From contig NZ_VFNX01000001.1 in the NCBI RefSeq assembly GCF_006715785.1, positions 1,936,501 to 2,000,500 of the forward strand: DNA of 64,000 bases. The letters run 5' to 3'. Each line of letters opens with the position of its first letter. Positions within the stretch are counted from its first letter, which is position 1. The notes beneath the pieces are model-generated. The model saw nothing but the letters and a program-made list of their open reading frames with translations, was not told the origin of the DNA and did no database searches. Below, piece by piece: positions 47,537 through 56,500 of the stretch. A program made the position numbers and the translations under genes. This DNA is from Streptomyces puniciscabiei (GTDB lineage Bacteria; Actinomycetota; Actinomycetes; Streptomycetales; Streptomycetaceae).

Positions 47537-50500
47537 CGGCCGTGATCATGGCATGCTCCATGGGCAGTCCCCCGACGGCGCTGACCTGGTCGAAACCGGC
47601 CTTGCGCAGCATCCGCTCGTAGTCGGCGACCGGGTACGCCATGCCCTCACCCGTGGCGATCACGTTCAGGAACAGCGACAGTGAGGTGGCGATGATCCCG
47701 CCCGCCTCGTCCGCCGCCGTGTTGCACGAGTAGATCAACACGCGGCCGCCGGGGCCGAGCGCCTCGTAGGCCTTGGCGAGCAGCGTCTCCACCCGCTGTG
47801 CGTCGAAGACGTCGAGCACGCTGCTGAACAGGATGGCGTCCATGCCGGACGGGAACGGGTCGATGAACATGTCGCCCGGCTCGAAGCGCACCCGGCCGTC
47901 CAGGCCGGCCGGCAGTTTGCGCGCGGCGAGTTCCGTCACCGACGGCAGGTCGAACACCGTGACCGTGATGCCCGGACAGTGCCCGGCGATGGCGGCCGCC
48001 TTGGCGCCGCTGCCCCCGCCGACGTCGAGCAGGTGCCCGGTGCCCTCGAGGCCGGCCGTGCGCAGCAGGCCCTGCATCTCCTGGTGGGCGAAAGCGGCGA
48101 TCGACTGGTGCAGGATCGCCTCGGTCTCCGGGTCCGCGCCGAGCCGTTCGTAGACCGACCCGCCCTCCCCCTCGTGCACCTTCAGCCCCTCATTGGTGCC
48201 CGAGCGCAGCGCTTGGGTGGTGTGGGCCATTCCGGCGTAGTCGGTGCGGTGCCGGGAGAGGAAGATGTTGCGCCAGCTCTCCGGGCCTCGCGGTGCGAGC
48301 AGCCGCTCCGCGACCGGCGCGTTGCTGTACCGCCCGTCGGTTCTGACCAGGAGGTCGATCGCGCACAGCGAGGCGAGCAGGATGCGCATCTTGTGCGGTG
48401 CGATGTCGGCTTGGTCCGCGAGTTCGTCGAGAGTGGCCCGCGGGTGCGCGGACAGGTGCCCGAACACGTCCAGCTCCAGGCCCGCGACGACGGCGTTGAA
48501 CAACGTGTGGCCGTGCGCGACGAGCAGGAACCGCTGGTAGGCCTCGTCTTCGGAAGAGATCGCCATAGTGGTGTGGCTCTCCTGCTTCTGGGTCGGTTCG
48601 GACTGTTCGAGTTCTTCAAGCAGCGCCGCCACCTCGTCGTCGCTCATGGCGTCGACCTGGCGCTCGAGTTCGTCGGTGGCGTTCTCGCCGTCGATGAGCG
48701 TCGCCAGCGCTGCGATGGTCGGAGTGGTGAGGAAGGCGCCGAGGCCGACCGAGGCGCCGCGAGCGGTCACGACCCGGTGCAGCATCGTGACCGCGAGAAG
48801 GGAGTGTCCACCGGCACCGAAGAAGTCCTCGTGGATACCGACCCGCTCACGCTCCAGCAGTTCGGCCCAGAGCGCGGCCAGCCATTCCTGGGTCGGGGTG
48901 ACCGGCACGTCGTCGGCGCCCTGGGCAAGCACGGTGTCCGCCAGGTCCCGCTCCGCCAGTGCGCGCCGGTCCACCTTGCCGCTGGAGTTGTGCGGGAACT
49001 CCGGCACGGCGACGATCCGGGCCGGAACCATGTACGAGGGCAGCCAGGCGCGTACGGCGTCCTTCAGCTCGGACTCACTGGTCGTCACGCCGTCCGCGAG
49101 CCGGACGAACGCCACGAGCCGCCGGTCGCCGTCGCCGAACTCCCTGCCGAGGACCACGGCCTCACGCACCCGGTCGTCGCGCTCCAGCGCCACCGCTGTC
49201 TCGTCGGGCTCGACCCGGTGTCCGCGGATCTTCAGCTGGTGGTCCTTGCGCCCGTGGCAGGTGAGCGAGCCGTCGGCGTGCCGCCGGAAGAGATCGCCGG
49301 TGCGGTACAGCCGCTCGCCGGTCACCGGATGCCTCACGAAACGCTCGGCGGTCAGCTCCGGCGCGTTGACGTAACCGCGGGCGAGGCCGGCACCGCCGAT
49401 GCACAGCTCCCCCAGCACACCGGGCGGCACCGGACGGAGCTCGTCGTCGAGGACGTGCACGGTCGTCCCGGCGATCGGCGGGCCGATCAGCGGTACGGCG
49501 CTGCCGTCCCACCGCTGCGCCAGCGAGTAGACCGTCGTCTCCGCGGGACCGTACAGGTTCCACACGTGACCGACGGCGGCGCGGAGTTCGTCCGCGAGTT
49601 CGGGAGGCAGCGCCTCTCCCCCGGAGAGCGCGGAGCGCAGCCCGGACAGGTCGGCGCCGGCGTCGAGCAGCATCCGCCACGTGGACGGTGTGCCGTGCTG
49701 CACGGTCACGCCCTGGAGCAGGGCCGCCAGCCGGCGCGCGTCCCGGGCGTCCGCACGCTGGCACACGGTCACCGTCGCACCGACGGCCGGCGGCAGGAAC
49801 AGCTCGATCACCGAGCCGTCGAACGGGAGGCTGGCCAGGGCGAGGGTCACGTCGTTCACGCTCATGACCTCGAGCTCGGCCATCGCGGCGAGGAAGTTCC
49901 CCAGACTGCGGTGCGTGACCGCGACACCCTTCGGACGCCCCGTCGAACCCGAGGTGTACATGATGTACGCGAGACGGTCCGGATCCTCGGGTACCGAGGA
50001 CCGGGAGGGCGTACGGCGTGGCAGCTCGCGGACGTCGAGCGACGGGGGCTCCTGACCGTCGAAGTCCGGCAGTTCGGCCCCCGCGGTCAGCATCAGTTGC
50101 GCGCCGCTGTCGGTCAGCAGGTAGGCGAGCCGCTCCGGCGGATACTCCAACTCCAGCGGCAGGTACACGCCGCCGGCCTTCCAGATCCCGAGCACGGCCG
50201 GCAGCAACTCGATCGACCGGCCTGTGCCCACGGCCACCACAGGCTCGGTGCCGGAGATCCGCTCCCGGACCGCCGCGGCAATGGCGTCCGACGCCGCGTC
50301 GAGCTCCGCGAAGCTGAGCACCGCGCCGTCGCAGCGCACCGCGGGCGCGTGTGGCCGCAGTGCGACCTGCTGGGCGAACAGCTCACCGAACGTGGACGCG
50401 AACGCCGGCCGCGTCGGCACGGCGGCCGTCCGCAACGCCACAAGGCGCGCGGCCTCGGGCTCCAGCGGGTACCGCCCGATCGGCAGGTCGGGCTCCGTCG

Positions 50501-51935
50501 CGATGCCGGCCAGCAGGGTGGCGTACTGCTCGAGCAGCCGCTCGGCCGTCGGACCCTCGTAGAGATCGGTGTTGTAGTCGAGCCGTCCGCCGAGGCCGTC
50601 GCCCGACTGTTCCACGGTGAGCTCGAGATCCAGCCGTGCGGTGTTGTTGGAGAAGGCCACCGGACGCAGGCTCAGCTTGGGGGTGACCGGTACCTCCGCG
50701 TCTCCGAGCGGCAGGCTCCCCATGCTGAACAGCACCTGGTAGAGCGGGTTCCGGCTGGTGTCACGAGCGCCGCCGAGCCTCTGGACGAGCGACCCGAACG
50801 GCAGGTCCTGGTCCGCCATTCCGGCCAGGATGGCGTCCTGGACCCGATCGACCAGCTCGCCGAACCGCGGTTCGCCGGTGGCGTCGATCCGCATCGGCAG
50901 CGTGTTGGCGAACGGGCCGATCAGCGCCTCGGTACCCGGCCGTACGCGCCCGGACACCACGGCCCCGATGACCGCGTCGTCCAGCCCGCTGTACCGGGTG
51001 ACGAGCACGTGCAGGGCCGCCAGCATGACGGGGAACAGCGTGCCACCGCGCTGCCTGGCCAGGGCACGCAGGTCCGCGGCGACCGCCGGGGGCAGATGGA
51101 ACGGAATGCTCCGGCCGTTGAAGGTCTGCACCGCGGGGCGCTCACGATCGGCGGGGACGAACGCCGGCGCGGCTCCCGCCAACCGGGCCCGGCAGGCCTC
51201 GATCCGGTCGTCGGCCTCGTCGAGACGACGCCACTGCCAGGCGGCGAAGTCCGCGAACTGCTCGGTCAGCGGCGGCAGCACAGGAGCGGTACCGGCCGAC
51301 CGAGCCCGATAGGCCGCGCTCAGTTCCTCCATGAGCACCCCGACCGACCAGCCGTCGGCGGCGATGTGATGCACGATCCACAACAGCAGGTGGTCCTGCG
51401 ACGCGAGCGAGATCAGCTCGCTGCGGACCACCGGACCGTTCTCCAGGTCGAACCGGAGGCGGGCCCGCTCCTCGGCGTACGCGAACGCCGCCCGCTGCCG
51501 CTCGGCCTCCGTCGCGCCCGGCACCGTCACGACGGACAGCTCGGGCGGCGGCCCGGGGACGGCCATGGCGGTGCCGTCCTCGAACCGAAAGCGGCAGGCA
51601 AGCACCTTGTGCCGCTCGGTGACGTCCTGAAGGGCCCGCCGCAGCACGGGCACCGACAGCGGCCCGGTCAGCCGGAGTGCGAAGGGCACCACATACGGAG
51701 CGCCGTCTCCCGACCAGAGCCGGTCGAGGAACAGCTGATGGGCCTGGCCCGGCCCGGCGGGCCAGGCGGCGGGCTCGGGACCCACGGCTGCGGCGGCCGG
51801 CTCGTGGCCCACGGCTGCGGCGGCCGGCTCGTGGCCCACGGCTGCGGCGGCCGGACCGACCGCCTGCGCGCGGCCGAGGAACGCGGCACGCTCCTCGGCC
51901 GTCATCCCGGCGAGCTGGTGGAGCGCCTTTCGCAT
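47526..51935 (-). CDS. NRPS3: C-A-PCP fused to an O-methyltransferase-like domain
   Basis: 1469 aa. After a repetitive Ala/Val/Gly/Pro-rich N-terminus comes an LCL-type condensation domain (about 60 to 490) with HHIAADGWS at 189 to 197. The A domain (about 510 to 1000) has YTSGSTGRPKG and LPFDGSVIE; my code reading D-G-I-H-L-G-L-V-Y-K matches no common code I know. The PCP carries GGHSLLA (Ser near 1044). The last 350 residues resemble a plant-type O-methyltransferase: a winged-helix dimerisation part (LDELADQADIAPHKMRILLASL) then LDVGGGSGAKAAAIA. The usual catalytic His of the LxHDW motif is absent (SSVLDVFD). GAGAGGAG precedes the ATG. It follows the MFS gene by 44 bp and is probably in its operon. 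Confidence 0.92.
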   Translation of the reverse strand: MRKALHQLAGMTAEERAAFLGRAQAVGPAAAAVGHEPAAAAVGHEPAAAAVGPEPAAWPAGPGQAHQLFLDRLWSGDGAPYVVPFALRLTGPLSVPVLRRALQDVTERHKVLACRFRFEDGTAMAVPGPPPELSVVTVPGATEAERQRAAFAYAEERARLRFDLENGPVVRSELISLASQDHLLLWIVHHIAADGWSVGVLMEELSAAYRARSAGTAPVLPPLTEQFADFAAWQWRRLDEADDRIEACRARLAGAAPAFVPADRERPAVQTFNGRSIPFHLPPAVAADLRALARQRGGTLFPVMLAALHVLVTRYSGLDDAVIGAVVSGRVRPGTEALIGPFANTLPMRIDATGEPRFGELVDRVQDAILAGMADQDLPFGSLVQRLGGARDTSRNPLYQVLFSMGSLPLGDAEVPVTPKLSLRPVAFSNNTARLDLELTVEQSGDGLGGRLDYNTDLYEGPTAERLLEQYATLLAGIATEPDLPIGRYPLEPEAARLVALRTAAVPTRPAFASTFGELFAQQVALRPHAPAVRCDGAVLSFAELDAASDAIAAAVRERISGTEPVVAVGTGRSIELLPAVLGIWKAGGVYLPLELEYPPERLAYLLTDSGAQLMLTAGAELPDFDGQEPPSLDVRELPRRTPSRSSVPEDPDRLAYIMYTSGSTGRPKGVAVTHRSLGNFLAAMAELEVMSVNDVTLALASLPFDGSVIELFLPPAVGATVTVCQRADARDARRLAALLQGVTVQHGTPSTWRMLLDAGADLSGLRSALSGGEALPPELADELRAAVGHVWNLYGPAETTVYSLAQRWDGSAVPLIGPPIAGTTVHVLDDELRPVPPGVLGELCIGGAGLARGYVNAPELTAERFVRHPVTGERLYRTGDLFRRHADGSLTCHGRKDHQLKIRGHRVEPDETAVALERDDRVREAVVLGREFGDGDRRLVAFVRLADGVTTSESELKDAVRAWLPSYMVPARIVAVPEFPHNSSGKVDRRALAERDLADTVLAQGADDVPVTPTQEWLAALWAELLERERVGIHEDFFGAGGHSLLAVTMLHRVVTARGASVGLGAFLTTPTIAALATLIDGENATDELERQVDAMSDDEVAALLEELEQSEPTQKQESHTTMAISSEDEAYQRFLLVAHGHTLFNAVVAGLELDVFGHLSAHPRATLDELADQADIAPHKMRILLASLCAIDLLVRTDGRYSNAPVAERLLAPRGPESWRNIFLSRHRTDYAGMAHTTQALRSGTNEGLKVHEGEGGSVYERLGADPETEAILHQSIAAFAHQEMQGLLRTAGLEGTGHLLDVGGGSGAKAAAIAGHCPGITVTVFDLPSVTELAARKLPAGLDGRVRFEPGDMFIDPFPSGMDAILFSSVLDVFDAQRVETLLAKAYEALGPGGRVLIYSCNTAADEAGGIIATSLSLFLNVIATGEGMAYPVADYERMLRKAGFDQVSAVGGLPMEHAMITAVKG
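51781..51854. repeat. 27-bp tandem repeat inside NRPS3
   Basis: Two full copies and one 20-bp partial copy of a 27-bp unit (CCCACGGCTGCGGCGGCCGG plus CTCGTGG) in the 5' end of NRPS3. It encodes a repeated AVGHEPAAA-type linker. The copies are identical, so the array is recent and probably variable in length between strains. Confidence 0.9.
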
Positions 51936-51979
51936 GGTTGACTCCTCTCGTCGGGGTACTACGCACAGCGGGCGAGGAG

Positions 51980-53443
51980 CTAAGCGGCGCTCGGCACCGC
52001 CGCGGTCTTGTCCTCTTCTGCCGCGGGCTTGATCGTGTGCTGGGTGATCAGGTAACAGACGACCGCGCCCACCGCCAGCACCGCGCCGGCGATCACGAAG
52101 GAGAGCGAACGGCCCTGCTCGGCCGCCTTCGCGGCCGCCGTGCCCGAAGCGAGGAGCGAACGCTCGTGGCTCAGCCCGATCGTGATGATCACTGACAGGC
52201 CGAACGACTGGCTGAGCTGCTGCAGTGACGTCAGCACACCCGAGCCGAGGCCCGCGTTCTCCGGAGAGACACCGTCGAGCGCGGACAGCTGGAGCGCGGG
52301 GGCCGCGAGGCCGGATCCAAACGCGGCGAGCCCCATCCCCGGCAGCAGTCCGGTGACGAAACCGCCGTCACTGCCGAGCAGGCTGAAGAGGAAGATTCCG
52401 ACCCCGATGACGAGCAGCCCCGCCGACAGCAGGATGCGCGAACCGGCCACCGGCATCAGCTTGGTGGAGATCACCAGCCCAGGGATGAACAGCACGGTGT
52501 ACGGCAGCCAGGCCAGGCCGCTCTCCAGCGGCGAGTAGTGCACGGTCTGCTGCATGAAGAGCACCACGAGGAAGAACATCGCCGAGGTGGAGACCGCCAT
52601 GAACGCCTGCCCCGCGTACCCGGTCAGTCGGGTGCGGCTGGTGAAGAACTGCAGCGGAATGAGCGGCGTCGCGCTGCGCAACTGCAGGACGGCGAACACG
52701 GCGACGGCGACGACGCCGCCCACCAGGGGACCGAGCACCTTGAGCCCGCTCCAGGGGTGGACGATGCCGGTGAGCAGGCCCTGCACGATGGCGATCATGC
52801 CGCCGGTCAGCAGCACGCCGCTGAGCCAGCTCGGTCGGCCCCCACCGGTCTCCTTGCTCTCCGGCGCCAGCTTGAGGGTCATCACCAGCGAGATCACGCA
52901 CGGCGGGACCCCGATGTAGAACACCCAGTGCCAGCTGGCCAGGTCGGTGAGGACTCCGGACAGCAGAACGCCCGACGCGGCGCCCAGGCCGGCCAGCCCG
53001 CCCCAGATGCCCAGCGCCTTGGTCCGCTCCCGCTCGTCGGTGAACAACAGCGCCACCATGGACAGGGCGGCAGGAGCCGCGAGCGCCTCACCGACGCCCT
53101 GCGCGAACCGGCTCCCGATGAGCATGGCCGATGAGGTGGACAGGGCAGCGGTGAGCGACGACACGGCCAGCAGCGCCGCGCCCGCGGTGAACACGCGGCG
53201 GCGCCCGAAGAGGTCGCCGAGCCGGCCGCCGAGCAGCAGCAGACCACCCGCGGCGATCAGGTACGCGTTGACCACCCAGGTCAGCTGGGACTGGGTCAGG
53301 TCCAGGTCGCGCTGGATCGAGGGCAGCGCGACGTTCACATTCGTCGCGTCGAGGAAGATGATGAACTGGACCAGAGCCAGCCCGATCAGAGCCTTCCAGC
53401 GAAGCGGATTCGGCGCCGGTGCGGCCTCGGTGTGGCCAGCCAT
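51980..53443 (-). CDS. MFS drug exporter (14-helix EmrB/QacA family)
   Basis: 487 aa, about 14 membrane helices. Visible motifs are FLDATNVNVALPSIQRDL in helix 1, GGRLGDLFGRRRVF (motif A) and GVGEALAAPAALS (motif C region). The ATG at 53443 was chosen because AGGAG lies 6 nt before it; an ATG at 53473 lacks a good site. It precedes NRPS3 by 44 bp on the same strand, and a SARP box lies just upstream. It probably exports the peptide product. Confidence 0.93.
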   Translation of the reverse strand: MAGHTEAAPAPNPLRWKALIGLALVQFIIFLDATNVNVALPSIQRDLDLTQSQLTWVVNAYLIAAGGLLLLGGRLGDLFGRRRVFTAGAALLAVSSLTAALSTSSAMLIGSRFAQGVGEALAAPAALSMVALLFTDERERTKALGIWGGLAGLGAASGVLLSGVLTDLASWHWVFYIGVPPCVISLVMTLKLAPESKETGGGRPSWLSGVLLTGGMIAIVQGLLTGIVHPWSGLKVLGPLVGGVVAVAVFAVLQLRSATPLIPLQFFTSRTRLTGYAGQAFMAVSTSAMFFLVVLFMQQTVHYSPLESGLAWLPYTVLFIPGLVISTKLMPVAGSRILLSAGLLVIGVGIFLFSLLGSDGGFVTGLLPGMGLAAFGSGLAAPALQLSALDGVSPENAGLGSGVLTSLQQLSQSFGLSVIITIGLSHERSLLASGTAAAKAAEQGRSLSFVIAGAVLAVGAVVCYLITQHTIKPAAEEDKTAAVPSAA

Positions 53444-53506
53444 CTGCACTCCTGGTTCGTCGCGCGCGGTCATGGTCGTGGGACGCTCGGTACGGTAGGA
53501 ACGACT

Positions 53507-53522
53507 GGTTATCGGCCGGTTA
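53507..53522 (-). promoter_or_regulatory. SARP box and promoter for the MFS-NRPS3 operon
   Basis: On the minus strand TAACC-N6-TAACC is an exact 5-bp direct repeat with 11-bp period. TACCGT (plus 53492-53497) follows 9 bp later as the -10 element. The MFS start lies about 50 bp further. The same spacing is found upstream of NRPS4. Confidence 0.65.
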
Positions 53523-53528
53523 CGCTGA

Positions 53529-56500
53529 TCAACCTCGCAGGCTGCCGGCCAGGCCGCGCAGCGTCGCCAGCCGGTAGACGTCACCGACGGTCGGCCGCGC
53601 CAGGCCCCGAGCGTGCAGTTCTGCGACGAACCTGCTGATGATCAGCGAATTGCCGCCCGCGTCGAAGACGTTGTCGTCGCCACGTACGCGCAGCCCGGTG
53701 AGCTGCTCCCAGATCTCGATCAGCAGGCCCTCGGACGCCGCCGGAACGTCGGATGCCGGAACGAGGCCGGGCCGCGGCAGCCCCGCCCGGTCCAGCTTGC
53801 CGTTCACCGTCAACGGCAACGCGTCGAGCGCGGTGATCGTGGCCGGGACCATGTACTCGGGCAGCAGCGCCCGCAGCTGACGCCGTGTCGTCAGCGGGTC
53901 CACCCCGGCAGGCACCACATAGGCATCGAGACGGGCGGCGTCCGGCGTGCCGCCGACCACCACCGCCGCGGCGGTGACGCCGTCCGCGGCGAGCAGCGCG
54001 GCCCGCACCTCGCCGAGCTCGATCCGGTAGCCGCGGAGCTTGACCTGATCGTCCAGCCGGCCGAGATGCTCGACCGTCCCGTCGGGGAGCATCCGGCCGT
54101 AGTCCCCGCTCCGGTACACCCGCGTGCCGTCCGGATCCACACCGAACCGTTCGGCGGTCAGGTCGCTCAGGCCGAGATAGCCGAGCGCCACCCCCACGCC
54201 GCCTACGTGGATCTCTCCCGGCACGCCGAGCGGAAGGAGCCGGCCGACCCGGTCCCGGATGGTCAGCGACTCCCCCGGCAGCGGGACGCCCACCGAGCGG
54301 GACGCCGTCTCGGCGATCTCCGGCGTCACCGTGATCCAGGTGCTGTGCACCGTCGTCTCGGTGATGCCGTAGAGGTTGACCAGCCGGCACACGCCCGGCG
54401 GGTGACGCCGGAACCAGGGCAGGAGCGCCCGGGTGTCGAGCGGCTCCCCGCCGAACGTGACCAGGCGGACCGCCAGTCCGGGCGAGGCGTCCCGATCGGC
54501 GTCGATCAGCATGCCGAAGGCGGTGGGCGTCTGATTCAGCACCGTCACCTGCTCCTGGGCGAGCAGCCGGTGCAGCTCGTCCGGGGTGCGGGTCACCCGC
54601 CGCGGCACCACGACCAGCCGGCCTCCCGTGGTCAGCGCGCCCCAGATCTCCCACACGGACATGTCGAACGCGACCGAGTGGAAGAACGCCCAGACGTCGG
54701 AGGCGGCGAACCCGAACTCGGTCCCGGTGCCGCCGATCAGCGCGGTGACGCTGCGGTGCGCGACCGCGACCGGCTTCGGCGTGCCGGTCGAGCCCGAGGT
54801 GCAGATGACATAGGCCACGTCGCTCGCCTCACCTGCGCGCGCCGGCGGTGTCGGCGGCTGCCGTTCGGCGGTGGTGGCGAGCAACGCGGGCGACACGGTC
54901 CGATACGGCCCGGCCGGGAAGTCCGCCGACGCCGCCACGACGAGCCGGGGGGTGGCAGCGCCGACCATCCGCGCCAGCCGCTCCGGCGGATTGTCCGGCT
55001 CCATGGGCAGGTACGCCGCTCCGGCACGCAACACCCCGAGCAGTACCACCACCAGCTCCCAGCCCCGGGCCATGCAGACGCCGACACGGTCGCCGTGCTC
55101 GACGCCGAGCTCCTGCAGCGCTCGGGCGACCCGGTTCGCGGCCTTGTCCAGGCCGGCGTAACTGAGCCGGGTGTGGCGGTCGGTGATCGCGGTGGCGTCG
55201 GGCCTCTCGGCGGCGCGGGCGGCGACGAGCTCGTCGATCGTCCGGTGCTCAGCGGGTGCTTCGCACGCGGTACCCAGTCGCCGGACGCGTGATCGGCCGG
55301 CCGCGTCCAGCAGCTCGAGCCGGGCCAGTTCGCCGTCCCCGGCGAACAGTTGCGTGGCGACGTGAGCGACGGCACGCCCGAACTGCTCTGCGGCTCGCGG
55401 ACTGATCAAGTCACCGCGGACGGCGGTGGTGAGGCCGGTGCCGACGGTCAGGGTGAGCGGGAACCCGGCGTCCGCCGCCTGGTGGAACCGGACCTCGACG
55501 ATCGGAACGCCGTCGCCCAACGTCCCCGCGAGGAGGGGACCGAAGCGAGGCCACGTCCCCTCGAGCGCGTCCTCCGCGACAGCGAGCAGGTCGGCGACCG
55601 GGGTCGCCGGGTCGGTCGGGAAGGCGACCAGAGCCGGGCGCTCCGCCGTAGCGCTCTCGCGCACCGCCAGTACGGTGACCGACAGGCCGTGGTACCTGCC
55701 GAGGACGACCGCGGCCGCCGCGAGCACACAGTGCCGTGGGACCGAACCCAGATCGTGCGAGCTCGGACCGGCCGGTTCATCGGAATCCAAGAGCCCCCAG
55801 TCGGGCCGCGGATACGTCGCGGCGAGCAGCGCGCCGATCCGGTCCTCGACGCCGTCGGCCAGCCACTCGATCAGCTCCAGGACCGGGCCGGCATCGTCCG
55901 CCAGGTACATGTGGCCACCGGCGACCTCGATGTAACGCAGCGGCAGAGTGGTCGCCTCCTGCCAGCGTGCCGAGTCGGCAGCGCTCACCAGACCGTCGGC
56001 CGCTCCGCGCAGCACGGTGATCGGCACGTCGAGAGGGGTGACCGAGGTCCGCCGGTAGTTCTCGTACATCTCCTGGTCGGCCCGGAGCACCGGCAGCAGC
56101 AGGGCGGCCATCTCCGCGTCGGCCAGCGCCGGGTGGGCGTAACCGGCCAGTTCCTCGAGCCGTGCCAGGAATTCCCGGTCCGGCAGCCCGGTGGTCCGCC
56201 GGTGCCGGGGCACCGTGGGGCCGGGCGTACCGCTGATGATCAGATGCCGGAGTCGCACGCCGTGTCCGAGGAGCAGTTCGGCCAGCTCGAAGGCGACGGT
56301 GCCGCCCAGGCAGTGGCCGACCAGCACGGCCTCGTCGCGGCCGTCGAGGGCCGCGAGAACCCGGGGCAGCAGGTCGGCGGCGGCCGCGGCCACCGTGCGG
56401 TGCGGCGGCTCGCCGAACCGCTTGTCGTGCCCGGCCAGGTCGGGCGCGATGATCTCGACGTCCCCGTGAACCTGCCAGGGGCGGAAGAACGACGCGCCGG

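Noticed and set aside
47979..51941. 1320-codon plus-strand frame opposite NRPS3
   Set aside because: Low-complexity Arg/Gly/Val/His composition with no domain; the NRPS motifs are on the minus strand.
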